DNA of 64,000 nt from Reticulascus tulasneorum. Its lineage: Eukaryota > Ascomycota > Sordariomycetes > Glomerellales > Reticulascaceae. The notes beneath the pieces are model-generated. The model made no database searches. It was given only the letters and a program-made list of their open reading frames with translations, and was not told where the DNA came from. The position numbers and the translations under genes are program-made. The DNA lies in NCBI GenBank assembly GCA_001557505.1, contig LSAX01000011.1, positions 1,488,001-1,552,000 on the forward strand, read 5' to 3'. Positions 35,401 to 46,221 of the stretch are shown one piece after another. How positions within the stretch are numbered: the stretch's first letter is position 1; each line of letters begins with the position of its first letter.

Positions 35401-36566
35401 AATCACGCTTAAGATCGACTCTATTAGACACGAACGACTGACGGCGTAGTGCAGCGAGGTTTTGCTATGACACACACCGATGCTTGCGGACGGTGCAACC
35501 CAGAACATCAATTCCCAGCCTCTGCCACCTTTGATGCTTCTCTGAATGTTCAAATTCGAGTTACGATGTGGTGGTGACGTGTCTTCCGAGTCCAAACTTA
35601 GGACAATCATTCCTGAAGGATGCCGCCATCTGTCGTCCTGAAGCCCTTCAGCTGCTCGTCTCTCCGTATAGACCAGCCGGGTAGCATCTCAGGAACACGA
35701 GAATGCTTTCAGGATTGGTTATTGCGTTCTTGTGCAGCAAGCCATTCCGGTCAAATCAGGAATCCGCCATTGAGAATTGCTTTCTCGACCACTTACGCAC
35801 CGATTCATGATCCTGGTGACCAGCGCCAGCCCATCACCTGAGGGGAACAATAATCTACTTCAAAGTGTGCATCATCACAGACCATCTGTGTGATCTGTAT
35901 TCGAGTTTTAGACAAGTCGTGGAGGTCCACTTGGGAGCCTCACTGCCTAAAGAGCGAGCCAGAGCTCCACTAAAGCAATCGGGTGTTGACTTACAGGGAC
36001 CTATCAAGAGATCATGCAATTCATGATAGGTCCGGTGAGCACGGCCCACACCCTGCATCAAGTACCTGCTGGATCACCAGCCAGCCAATGGAGAGGTTCA
36101 CACCATCATGTGAATCACACTTTGGAAGTTGATGCCTCGACACCCAGTGGCAATTCCATTTTGGTGAGATTGTGACAGGTTGCAGGGACACACGTATTCC
36201 ACCTTGGCTTAATATCGTGAGATATGATGATGGTAAAGTTTCCGTATTTGAACATGCAGGTAGTATTAAGTTACAGCGAATACGATGGGGATGGAAAGTA
36301 GCTGAGGACCAGACGTCTTTTGATGCCCGTGTTGGGGTCAACACCCCCACCTTCTACTTCGGGTCACCGTGGTGAGATCCGGATTCGGCAAAACTCCCCG
36401 ATCCGTGCCTGCCCTAATTTCGTGCCCGTTTTGTCACCCACCACAAAATTTACCTCCAGTTTTTGATTTGCAAAACAAGTCAATCAATCAATCACCAACT
36501 CAAACCCCTCGCCCACCACTCCAGACGCAGGATTCTACCTCTTTGCGTTCTACACACCAATTCACA
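32481..36566. other. Long spacer without supported gene
   Basis: About 4.1 kb, divergent between the NmrA-like gene and eL22. Only short overlapping ORFs are seen, and a C10 homopolymer sits at 34298-34307. A tRNA-like pair of boxes near 33141-33180 is in the wrong order and was rejected. The last 100 bp, rich in CAATCA and CTC, are the eL22 leader. Confidence 0.5.
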
Positions 36567-37169
36567 ATGGTTCCTCCACAGGCAGTACGTATATGACACC
36601 GCTTTGCTGTTGGCCCAGTCTCTCGAAAGAGAGATCATGGCGTGATGCAGTAGGCTAAGGTCATTTTTCTTGAACAGAAGCGAGCCAGCGCCAAGGGCAA
36701 GAACCAGAAGGTCACCAAGAAGGTAAGATCGCGCATCGTACAATGACGCACTGGGCATGTTCTAATCAGCCATCAATCTGCAGTTCATCATCAATGCTTC
36801 TCAGCCCGCCAGCGACAAGATTTTCGATGTAGCCGCCTTCGAGAAGTTCCTCCAGGACAAGATCAAGGTCGGAGGACGAGTCGGCAACCTCGGCGACACG
36901 ATCCAGATCTCGCAGAAGGGTGATGGCCAGATCGAGATTGTTGCTCACAACGAGCTCTCTGGGCGATACCTGAAGTACCTGTGAGTAGTTTGGAGAACCG
37001 ATGCACCTTTGAAGGCGAGATGCTGACTGTGGGATGTCGCAGGACCAAGAAGTTCCTCAAGAAGCAGCAGCTTCGTGACTGGCTTCGTGTCGTATCGACC
37101 TCCAAGGGAGTCTACGAGCTCAAGTTCTTCAACGTCGTTAACGACGAGGCCGATGATGATGACGAGTAA
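36567..37169 (+). CDS. RPL22: 60S ribosomal protein eL22
   Basis: Four exons, 36567-36584, 36678-36722, 36784-36980 and 37043-37169, encode 128 aa, the normal family size. The first exon has only six codons, a usual ribosomal protein gene pattern. After a short basic tail (residues 7-21) comes the conserved core: [60 protein letters not shown], then an acidic Asp-rich C-terminus. The protein is an rRNA-binding component of the large ribosomal subunit. Introns are 93, 61 and 62 bp. No operon-like neighbour. Confidence 0.98.
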
Positions 37170-39068
37170 GGGTCTAGTACCTACGTGGATCCCACATGGG
37201 ATGGTGGTGCGCCAGCATAGACAGGGAATCAAAACTGGGGCACCTCTGAGTGCCTTTTGACCTGCCAATTCTCCCTTCTCCTACTTGAGTGAAAGCCCTT
37301 CATCTTGCGGTCTCGCAAACGTGATAAGGGTGAACGACCGCTTCGACATATTTCACTAGATTCTTGCCATACAGTACTCTTCCCTATATACTGTTTCGTT
37401 TTTGTGCACGTCATCTAAAGCCTCAAGGCCACGAAACTTGACGTCGTCCAAGAGAAAACCGTCATATTGAGCTTGACTTATGTTCCAGCCATGTCACGCA
37501 AATGTACAAATATAAGTAGGTGTCATGTTAACTCTTGACGCGGCGAGTCGCAGTTTGAGAGTTCGGCGATATCTCAACGAATACTCCACGGCGCATCCAG
37601 ACGTGATACTCAAGTGTTCTACAGACATGAGCTCTTACATGTGTATCTGCATGACTTGCAGTTCGAATATCTGCTAAAATCTCTGTTGGATATTAGGGGT
37701 ATGATCATCCGCGCCGCCGATTCACTTCTTATGTTCTGATTTGAGAAACATCTGGACACTCTGAGTTGGTCCAACCACTGCGGCAAGGCGTACGTACCCG
37801 ACCTCGTCCTTCGACATCTCTATCTTAGCGCTTCTTCTTCACTTCAAGATGACACGGATGTGTGCCAGAGATCAATTGAGTGGCATATCGGAGCAACAAT
37901 AGGCCAAGTGTGTCTCTTTCTGCGGATACCAGTCTCGGCTCATAGTCACCAGCAGCAACGTCACTCCCATCACGAGAACAGCTAAATGTCATGTTGACAT
38001 CCATCGATCATGTTTTTGACACGTTCAACTTTTATACAATCTGGATTACCATTTTAGAATCTCCACCATCATGAGAGCTAGATCGACGGGGTCCAGCACA
38101 AGCCGCCTTTCTGTCCATGTAACTGATCTGATAGCAGGCGATGCCAGGAAGCAGTGGTCACAGTGGCCGTAGAAATGCTCAGGTAGAAGGCTTCACCTGT
38201 TGAAAGGAACGAGGAATCCCATTTATAGCATAAGACGGTACTTCACTTGTACTGGTTCTTGGTCACATCGTAGGAAAGGGCATTGTTCCTCCTTCTTTTA
38301 TTGGTACATGACGACTTTTCCAGTTGTGACAGGGAATAGGAACAAGCGTTCGTCAAAGCGAGAACCGATTCTTTTGGGATCCGAAACATCCTCGTGGGCA
38401 ATCCGCTCGGAAACCACCGTATTGCAGATTCTACAACCAGCAGGAACGAATGCGTCGCTTTGCGCCTTCACCCTAGAATTCATTCAGTTTGAAGCTTAAA
38501 TTCCCTGGCTCGTATCATGCGATATTCCTCGAAAGAGATTTGAGTAAGTGTTGTGATAGTGTGGCAAATGCGACTGAGGTGCATAAGGTGCAAATGGGAG
38601 ATGGACACAGAGCGTGGCGAACCTTGACTTTCCTGGTGCGCATGCGATGCCTTGCTACCCCTCATACAAACCCCTGAAACATTGCCTTGTTATCACTCGA
38701 AGTCCAGCTGCAGGCTTTTGGCGTTGCCACCACTCGCCCACAGCCTCACACCAGCCGCGAGCTAGCAATTGATTGGCTGTGGAAATTGGCCCCGAATGAT
38801 GCCTGAATATGTATCGACCAGAGTGACAATTGCACATGGAGCACCTCTACCAACTTACAATCACTCCATCTCGTTCCCGGCGTAAGCAGGTCCTTGAGAG
38901 CTACCGCTCAGCCTTGAAACTTTATTATCGGTATGATTAGTTGTGCATGTCGATGTTGCTCGCCAACTTGATAGTTACACACTCGAAACCACAGCCCAAG
39001 GCTCTATCGCCAAATCGACTCTGGATGACCTGGACATACATTCTTGGTTTACCACCGCTAAGATAGAT
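37170..39068. other. Spacer without supported gene
   Basis: About 1.9 kb containing the eL22 terminator and the promoter of the following gene. No ORF with recognisable features. The reading frame of the next gene is open upstream of its first ATG back to 38937 without an ATG, so a short upstream exon ending near 38940 (GATTAG) is conceivable. Confidence 0.45.
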
Positions 39069-40676
39069 ATGTCAAGCGTGATTTCTAAAGATCCCGAGAT
39101 GGATCGTGTGAGGCTCTTGCCCAAAGAGTCCAGACGAGACAAATTGCGGCGGCTCACTTCGGAGCTCTTCAGAAACCCTGCGAACAAGCCGCCAATTCAG
39201 CCGCCGCTGATCATCTATTGGCCCCAAAGAACAGTCGTGGAGTCAGGAACTCCGGGTTCACCATCTCTACTCTTGCCCAGTACAAGAGATGCTGTAAACG
39301 AGATGGTTACCGAGATGCTTGAAGACAGCGACAAAGTCGAAAGAGAACGTCGTTTGGCCATGCAACGGGTGTCTCGCGATAAAAGTCCACCGCCGGTCCC
39401 GGTGCTCGAGGCCCCAGAGTTCCAGTGGCTCAAAAGACCAGAGTTTCAGTGGCTTGAAAGGCCGCCTACTCCAATATCACAGAAAACAGTCCATGCTCAG
39501 GCGCTTACCAAAGTGTACGCAGACCTCGGTATAGTCGATGGGCCGGCTGATTCCCATAATTTGCGGAGTCATATTCGGATGTCACCACCTGCTAGCAAGG
39601 ATTCCATCTTGGTTGCGAACAAGAGTAAAGTCGGAAGTAGCAGCAGGGCGATCAATGATTCCGGTTCCCTTCTGCCGCGATCTGGTCATTCTGAGATACG
39701 TTCCTCGTCTGAGAAGTTCAAACCGACTGAAAAGTACCAAACTGCCAAAACAGTCGAGCTGTTCAATCCGTCCTCGAATCTCGCGAATTCTGGGTGGCGG
39801 CAGTCAGAGCTGCCGCCGCGGTTTCCGCGGCTGTCACAGTACGCAGTAGAGCAGTCAAGAGACCAAGGCGCCGAGGACCTTGTTATAATAGACAAGAAGC
39901 AGGATGGTACTGGTAAATTTACAGATAAGCTGAACAAGCAAAACCAGAAGCGGAAGCGCCAAAATCGGCGTCGAAGGCATAGGGAACGAAAAAGAGAGGG
40001 AAAGGAGAATGATGCTGGAAGCCACGTTGATGACACCGTCATGGATGAGGAAGAATGTTCGACAAATAGCAGCCCGGCCACACCTCCGAAAACCAAAAGA
40101 CACAAGCCAGATCCCACGGAGCGCAGCGCAAAGTTTTGCAACCACCTGTTCGATCTCAACTTCTCAGGCGCGGATTCCGGGCCGTACGACGTCCTCCGCT
40201 GGATCCAGCGTGCCGAGAAGGGGGATCCTGACTGCTGGTCCACCGTCATGGTGCCGTGGCAGGGCGGCCAGGTCCAGGCAGTAGCTCTAGCGCTTTACGG
40301 CGCGGCGCTGGCTCGGCTCCCGGATGGCGAGCCAACGCCATTCGATATCCTAAGGCGGCACCAGGGCAAGGTGGCGTTGCTGAAGAGCCGTGTCATGGCC
40401 GAGATCTTCCGCGCGTCGCGGCAGCGGAGCAACTTGACGGATGAGGAGCGCGAGGCCCTGTTGCAGGATTACGATAAACTCCGCTTTGCTGAGATGGTGC
40501 TGGAGAAGCACATGCTCGCGGGGGAGAAGCGGCGGCTGTCACGCGAAGGTAAAGGAAAGCAAGTTGTTGAAGGGGTTTCGGGGAGATGGGCTCCACCCCC
40601 AGAGTGGGATTATTTGGATTCTTCGGAGATCAAGTCTTTAAATCGGGCTAGGTTCTCTATGAATGGGACTTCTTAG
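39069..40676 (+). CDS. Hypothetical basic, largely disordered protein
   Basis: From the first in-frame ATG (39069) the ORF encodes 535 aa. The frame stays open for 44 codons upstream of this ATG (back to 38937) without another ATG, so an extra 5' exon may exist. Residues 116-131 contain a tandem PEFQWLKR/PEFQWLER repeat. Around residues 290-313 lies a strongly basic run (KRKRQNRRRRHRERKRE), a likely nuclear localisation signal or nucleic-acid-binding patch, not followed by a leucine zipper. The C-terminal third, from about 360, is better ordered, with CNHLFDLNFSG, Trp-rich YDVLRWIQRAEKGDPDCW, and a helical end (LTDEEREALLQDYDKLRFAEMVLEK, described here only as positions about 460-485). No known domain recognised. 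Probably nuclear; function unknown. Confidence 0.72.
   Translation: MSSVISKDPEMDRVRLLPKESRRDKLRRLTSELFRNPANKPPIQPPLIIYWPQRTVVESGTPGSPSLLLPSTRDAVNEMVTEMLEDSDKVERERRLAMQRVSRDKSPPPVPVLEAPEFQWLKRPEFQWLERPPTPISQKTVHAQALTKVYADLGIVDGPADSHNLRSHIRMSPPASKDSILVANKSKVGSSSRAINDSGSLLPRSGHSEIRSSSEKFKPTEKYQTAKTVELFNPSSNLANSGWRQSELPPRFPRLSQYAVEQSRDQGAEDLVIIDKKQDGTGKFTDKLNKQNQKRKRQNRRRRHRERKREGKENDAGSHVDDTVMDEEECSTNSSPATPPKTKRHKPDPTERSAKFCNHLFDLNFSGADSGPYDVLRWIQRAEKGDPDCWSTVMVPWQGGQVQAVALALYGAALARLPDGEPTPFDILRRHQGKVALLKSRVMAEIFRASRQRSNLTDEEREALLQDYDKLRFAEMVLEKHMLAGEKRRLSREGKGKQVVEGVSGRWAPPPEWDYLDSSEIKSLNRARFSMNGTS
39414..39461 (+). repeat. 24-bp tandem duplication in coding sequence
   Basis: Two adjacent 24-bp units encode PEFQWLKR and PEFQWLER. 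They differ at a few bases, so the duplication is not brand new. Confidence 0.8.
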
Positions 40677-41284
40677 AAAGAGTGGTTGAAACCTGGTTTG
40701 TATTGAAGCGGCAATAGTAGCCAAGGATCCATCCAAGTTATATACCAAACATACCACAAGGTAACACGAAGCACTCGTACCAATGAAAAATACCTAGTCA
40801 ACACCTGCCCACACATAAACAAGCAACTTGAACAAGCCACTACCCAACGCCGCGCGTCTCCATAACCAGATCCCTCCTTCCACACATACAACATTCAAGC
40901 CGCAGCCGCCGTGCCGACCAGATGACCAGGACATCCCTTTCAAGACGAACCCGGCCACCTGGTCAAGCAACGGCCAACCAAGGACTATCTGAGCCAGCAG
41001 AAGTCCTCAACTCGACGTCATTGACACCTCATGGTCCTCCTAGCAAATGCCGACAATATTTTCCATCATGGCCAAGCACAAACAAGCGAAATCAGGAAGA
41101 GGCACGCAGGAACAGGCGGTGCATCCTCACCACCGCCAACCTCTAAATGAGGCGGTGCAGCTCCCGCCAACATCTGCATGTCAGTCTCCTGTAGTCACTC
41201 GAAAATGCGTTGGCACTCTTCTCAAAGGGGGGGGTGATAAGGCCCAGACCTCGTGGTTGTGTAACGCCAATTACCGCTTACCAT
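40677..41284. other. Convergent spacer
   Basis: A 3' spacer between the basic-protein gene (plus) and the zinc-finger gene (minus). No gene is seen; both terminators should lie here. Confidence 0.5.
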
Positions 41285-42178
41285 CTATGCCGCCTTTCCC
41301 TTCTTTGGTTTCCGCCCTGCCTTCCCAATCTCAGTCTTGTGATGCGACTCAAACAACGCTCTATCGGAGAACTCCGCCCCACAGGTACATATGTAGGGAC
41401 TGTCGCAGTCGGCCGGCGCGCTGCACTTGTGCGTCAAGAACTTGTCCCAGCGGACGAAGGACTTGGTGCAGGCGCATCTCCAGACGGGCTTCTGCGCGCC
41501 GGTCGACCGGCCGGCCAGGCGGCAAGCGGTCCTCAGATGTCTGTCCAGCGATCGCTGGCATCTGAAGGCCACACCGCAGCCGGCCGGGCAGGCAAGGTCA
41601 CCCCCAGCAAGCGGCCGCTTCCGCTTGTCGGGGTGGTGACGTTGATTGTGAATTCTATGAGGGGCCAATTAGGTACTGATCCCAAAGGCGGGTTTATTCT
41701 GTCTTGGTAACCTACCGGAGTGCGTGCAGCTCATATTCCTGGCCGCAGCAGAGCTGTTTGAGTCTTGAGATCGGGAGCTTGGGGTTATGGGGTGGGGTCT
41801 CGGGGTTTGCAGCCTCGGACCGAGCGTCGAGTTCGGTCGAGGCCACCAGGGAAGGGGGCAAGGAAGCAGCTGGTGAAAGGGAGTCAAAGGGGTAGAAGTT
41901 CTGGAGATAATCCAGTGGTGGGGGAGAAGTTGATGAAACGGAGCCCTCTGGGAACGCAAGCCCTTGCTCGCTGCCGGCAGTAAAACCAGCAGCACCGCCG
42001 ACCGAAGTGGCAGCTAGAAGCTGCCACTCCAGGTCCGCCCCGTCGAATGCGAAAGCATCAGGGGGCGTAAGTGCCAGGTCGCCCGTCCAGAAGTCACCGT
42101 TGTAGTCGTCACAAGCCGGAAGGCGCCATTCCGGGTCGCCGAACGCTTCGTCAAAGACACATTGATTTAGACAGTCAT
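41285..42178 (-). CDS. C2H2-type zinc-finger protein, start not found
   Basis: Two exons on the minus strand joined by a 61-bp intron (41655-41715, donor GTAGGT, acceptor CTCATAG): the frame ends ...ELHALR before it and continues RIHNQRHHPDKRKRP after it. Exon 2 holds three finger-like units with 12-residue Cys-to-His spacing: CPAGC...DRHLRTAC, CAC...LTHKC and CTC...ESHH. Two of the three are irregular (Cys-x-Cys, His-x-Cys). A basic GRKPKKGKAA tail ends the protein. Exon 1 is acidic and Pro/Ser-rich (LEWQLLAA, PPPLDYLQNFYPFDSL), like an activation domain. Its frame is open from 42245 but contains no ATG. The ATG at 42178 is one base out of phase and meets a stop after three codons. It is likely a transcription factor with a frameshifted, non-AUG or missed upstream start. 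Confidence 0.7.
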
Positions 42179-43358
42179 ATTGGTCTCCCGAAATGAGAAG
42201 TGCGCGAAGCCGGGGCTCCGCGCGCGGCGAACTCTCTTGATTCCTTCAATTGGGCGTCCCAGGTCGGTCCTGGGATGCGATGGAGTTTTGTGCGGGGTTA
42301 ATCGACACCTCGCTGTGCGCGGGGTCTACGATCTCCAATACTCGAGATTAGCAGCTTTCTAAGTTGTGAGACAGTTACGTTGCTCGAGGTGATTGAGACG
42401 CACCGATGATACTGTCCAGAACAGATCTGGCGGTTCGTGACTCTCGCAAGGAGAAACCGGATGGTTTCCCGCTCGACAGCGGTTGGCACAGCCGTTTGAC
42501 GAGAAAAGACGACCTAGAAAAGCAGGCAGCGACGGCTGGGCTATTTGAGGGAGCGAGACCGTAGCTGAGCGAGGCTGTGGAGGGAGAGCCCAAGGGGTCA
42601 ATTTTGCTGGCCAATGGTTGCAAGCCCCAGACCCCCAACAGGCACCTTTTCTTTTCTTCCAAGGGCCAATTCTGCTATTGGTTGCTTTATGCCCATCCCT
42701 TGCAGTGCTTGGACTTGGCCGTGGCTCATGATATCACTCACACGTGATCGGAGGGCCGATTTCAACAGCCAGCAGAACGACAGGGGGCCTGTGCAGCTAA
42801 ATGAGCGAGTACATGCAGATTGAGCCAGCGAAAGAGGGCCTATTTCGTGAGAGGTCAACGTTGATAAGAACCAATCCAGGCTAAGGAACCAATCCCTCCA
42901 GGAGGTCAGAGGGCCAATTTTCCTCGTGCGGCTCAACCATATCGAGATCCATACATGTTCCACATTCAATACCGAGTCCTAACACGTCGTATGGTCCATT
43001 TGAGCAGTGCTAACACGGGTTAAGTCGTAATCCAGGGTCTTCGTACCGTCCAAACAGAGCCGTTCGAAATCCACCATGTATATCCTGGGGAATACCAAGA
43101 TAAAATAGTTCATAAAAGAAATTACAAAAAGAAAATCAAACTAATAAAAGTATTGTTCAATTGATTTGTAGAACGTTGTCGAGTTATTACTTATCACCAA
43201 CTGCCGTGGTTGTTGGCGATTTTGATAGTTCAAATCAGGATGTCTAGCTAGTATCAGAGAGTGCCATGTCCTCGATTCCACCCCTGTGGGAGGGCCAATT
43301 TTTCTATCCAAAGTGCGGTCAGATAGCAAAGCCATAGTTAATGGGGGACCCATATGTT
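42179..43358. other. Divergent spacer with repeated elements
   Basis: About 1.2 kb between the zinc-finger gene and the orphan ORF. It contains the GGCCAATTTT-like series. From about 43080 it is AT-rich. The minus ORF at 42598-42969 is produced by these repeats (recurrent IGPL) and is not called as a gene. Confidence 0.5.
42594..42922. repeat. Five spaced GGCCAATTTT-like elements
   Basis: Degenerate copies of AGGGCCAATTTT start at 42594 (GGGGTCAATTTT), 42662, 42752, 42835 and 42911, spaced 68, 90, 83 and 76 bp. A sixth perfect copy is at 43291. Two of the five in this block keep CCAAT; the others read TCAAT, CCGAT and CCTAT. They lie in the divergent spacer between the zinc-finger gene and the orphan ORF. 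They may be remnants of a regulatory array or of a short interspersed repeat. Confidence 0.55.
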
Positions 43359-43365
43359 TATAAAA
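43359..43365 (+). promoter_or_regulatory. TATA box of the 151-aa ORF
   Basis: TATAAAA 116-122 bp upstream of the ATG at 43481, followed by a pyrimidine-rich leader. This is the main argument that the small ORF is transcribed. Confidence 0.5.
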
Positions 43366-43480
43366 GAAGCAGCTCGAAGCTTCATCGAGTAGACTAACAG
43401 CTAGTATCCCATTTACCTTCACTTTCAAGACCCCTTCAACAAACGTATCAGATCCACAATTAAATCTCCAAATATTCATT

Positions 43481-43936
43481 ATGGCTAGTTCACCAAATTC
43501 ACCCTACTTGACTTCTGCAAGTTCGTCCAAACGGTGGAATGTGCAAGAGGTTGCGAATCAGCATGCACCGAGAGCTTTTGAGCCCGCAACTTCGGACGAT
43601 ACTATCCTGGATGCTATGTGGCCGACGACTCCCTCATACCAGACAATCCATTCGCAGGACCCTAGTGCATTCCAAATAAGCCGTCCATGGGCCTACGCCA
43701 GGCCCACCGCCATAGTAACTAAGCGCGATCCTGCTGTGAACGGTCTTGAACGATGGATGGAGCAGGGTATTCGGGATGGGCCATGGAATATCGTGGGCAG
43801 TGTCTCGAGAAGCAGCAGCGGCGGCCATTTTGGCTCGATAAAGACTATCAGAAAGGACAAAAGGAACCAGAGTGTGGAGGGGTTAGCCGGTTCTGAGTCC
43901 GGAAGTCATACACGGGACCATGTGCCATGTCCATAA
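43481..43936 (+). CDS. Small orphan protein, 151 aa
   Basis: A single-exon ORF with the start context CATTATGGCT and a TATA box at a sensible distance. The protein is Ser/Pro-rich, without signal peptide or membrane segment. Its middle, around residues 60-110, contains Trp residues (ISRPWAYARP, GLERWMEQGIRDGPWNIVG) and may be the only folded part; the C-terminus is polar and basic. No family recognised. It stands in AT-rich DNA unlike most genes in the window, and could be a lineage-specific gene or a young ORF. Confidence 0.45.
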   Translation: MASSPNSPYLTSASSSKRWNVQEVANQHAPRAFEPATSDDTILDAMWPTTPSYQTIHSQDPSAFQISRPWAYARPTAIVTKRDPAVNGLERWMEQGIRDGPWNIVGSVSRSSSGGHFGSIKTIRKDKRNQSVEGLAGSESGSHTRDHVPCP

Positions 43937-45229
43937 CCATCATGAGGACTAGAGGTTGATACGGACCCCCTTTGGCATACGCCTTATGCCGCTCTACTAT
44001 TTCTCAACTATTTAGTTAACATATTTTCCCGAAGCAGTAAGCTATGACACCTCGCCTTCCTCCCAGAAGCTGACGATTTGTACTAAACCTAACGGTAGCT
44101 ATGGACTTGATTTCGAAACAGCCTATAAATCCCATGAGTACAGGGAATCAAAAGAGAAAAGGCAAATTGAATATGCTCGGGGATGAAATGTACCAAAAGG
44201 AGTTGCCTGAACAATATTGTAAAGCTGCGGTGCGGGTGTTGCTCCAGTTATTTCGTTGCAAGAAAACAGGAAGGGCGGCGGGTTGGGCGCACAGAAGTGT
44301 CAAAGTTTCAAGACTGATTAACTAGGGTTATTTAACAACTATGTATATTACTTTATCTGGATATTTTTATTTGCAATATAACTTCCCACAAAAGAGCCTC
44401 CGGCGGATTGAAGAGTTGGACTCTAAATATCATGAGATAAATACTTGTTGCATTGAACCATCGACCAATAGCATAATACGAGGCATAAATAACCCTGAGT
44501 TCGGCAATGAGCAAGCAGTCGCCTCGAAAGGAAAAAATACACCAAAATGTGATGGCGATCGCTCTTGAGTTAAGAATTGATATTGAGATATTCGCTATCA
44601 AGGGTTGTGTTCAGTCAAGAAGGAAGTTGCTGACGATAATGTATTAGTTCCGTATAACGTCAGTCCAATCCCCTTGGTATAGCTATTAGTCAAAATTCCA
44701 AGGTCCCGAACCCCCAAAGTCCCAAATGCAATTGGTCTCCAATCCCTTGCATCCATCTCTGACTGTCTCGACTCAGAACAACTTCATATCTCGCGCGCTC
44801 AACTTTAATCTCAATAATTTGGACACCAAATCAAAGATGTATTTTGTCTACGGGAATCAAAAGCGGCATATATTTGAAATTACAAGTTATTCAGAGGTTG
44901 TCCAACTCCATCTGGCTTGAGTTCGTCGCAGAAATGTGGGCGTTTCAAAGGATCGATTACATAAGCAGATATCCCGAGCTCGGCCCCCCCCCCGTAGATA
45001 ATCATCTTCCCAAAGACCCAAATTCCTGATGATTCATTACCTCAAAACCAGTATTCAAAATAATTGCGAGTTGCGCACGAACGAAGAAAAGACCTACTAA
45101 TCACATACAGTTGGACATATGATCTCAATTCGTCCAATTTTTTAAGTGATGCAGTCTCAATACTGAGTCTACATTGTATTCAGCCGATCCGGCCTTCGAC
45201 CGATCCAAGCCAGTACAGTCCATCACATA
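43937..45229. other. AT-rich spacer
   Basis: About 1.3 kb, visibly richer in A and T than its surroundings, with short ORFs (plus 44101-44325 and 44341-44568) lacking domains. A C10 run occurs at 44984-44993. The composition suggests old repeat-induced mutation or plain intergenic drift; no transposon motif is recognised. Confidence 0.45.
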
Positions 45230-46221
45230 ATGGCGGCCGATGTGAGAGAGGATAAGAAGCCAGTCATAAAAAACTACAAAGGCTTCGTGGCTGGCATATT
45301 TTCAGGCATTGCGAAGCTCTCAGGCAAGTAGTTGGCACTTCTGTCTTTGCGTTTCTAGCACACTGACACTCCGCAGTTGGCCATCCATTTGACACCATCA
45401 AGGTCCGGCTCCAAACGACGGACAAGTCGCGGTTTAGTGGGCCGCTGCAATGCCTTGTGCACACAGTTCGTCACGAGGGAGTCCTCGGCCTGTACAAAGG
45501 CGCGACACCGCCCCTCGTGGGCTGGATGTTCATGGACTCGGTCATGCTCGGCTCCCTGACGGTCTACCGGCGACTGCTGGGTGAGCACGTCTTCCATGCC
45601 AAGTCAAACGCTCTCACCACCCCCAACTCTCAAGCCTCACTTCCGTCCTTCGGGCACGGAATTGCGGGCATCATGGCAGGTGCCACCGTCAGCTTCATCG
45701 CTGCGCCCGTGGAGCACATCAAGACGCGACTGCAGATCCAGTATGCCGCCAAGAAGTCGGAACGGCTGTATAGGGGACCAGTCGACTGCCTTTCGAAAAT
45801 CTACCGCTACCACGGGGTTCGGGGTGTATACAGGGGATTGTTCGCGACGCTGCTGTTCAGGTCATTTTTCTTCTTCTGGTGGGGCAGCTATGATGTCTTC
45901 TCGAGGCTGATGAAGGATCACACGAAGCTTAGCGTCCCGGCGATCAACTTCTGGGCGGGCGGGTTAAGCGCCCAGGTCTTTTGGCTTACGAGCTACCCGT
46001 CCGACGTAGTGAAGCAACGAATCATGGCGGATCCGCTGGGCGGAGGGCTGAACGACGGGGTCAAGAGGTTCCCGCACTGGAAGAATGCAGCGGCGGCGAT
46101 TTACAGGGAAGGGGGTGCTAGGGGGTATTGGAGAGGCTTCTTGCCCTGTTTTCTAAGAGCGTTTCCGGCCAATGCCATGGCTTTGGTTGTGTTTGAAGGT
46201 GTTATGCGGGCTTTGCCCTGA
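45230..46221 (+). CDS. Mitochondrial carrier (SLC25), YMC1/carnitine-ornithine group
   Basis: Exons 45230-45323 and 45377-46221 encode 312 aa, the typical size. The three repeats each carry the family signature: HPFDTIKVRLQ (34-44), APVEHIKTRLQ (141-151, Glu in place of Asp, as in YMC1-like carriers) and YPSDVVKQRIM (238-248), each followed by G-x-x-G(L/V)YKG, GVYRGL or GYWRGF blocks. Six membrane helices in the inner mitochondrial membrane are expected. The substrate is probably an amino acid or carnitine-type metabolite, but the contact residues do not settle it. The intron (53 bp) has a GC donor (CAG/GCAAGT); no GT donor keeps the frame, and splicing there restores the exact family sequence LSVGHPFDTIK. 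The ATG chosen gives a short hydrophilic N-terminus. Confidence 0.95.
45324..45376 (+). other. GC-AG intron in the carrier gene
   Basis: Donor G/GCAAGT, branch CACTGAC, acceptor CCGCAG. The only joining that keeps the mitochondrial carrier signature intact uses the GC donor. Confidence 0.88.

Noticed and set aside
38943..39068. N-terminal extension of the basic protein from 38943
   Set aside because: The apparent start is GTG, and the next in-frame ATG is at 39069. The extension is only possible if an upstream exon exists.
42598..42969. 123-aa minus ORF with recurrent IGPL peptide
   Set aside because: The peptide recurrence is the translation of the non-coding GGCCAATTTT-like elements and has no start context or domain.
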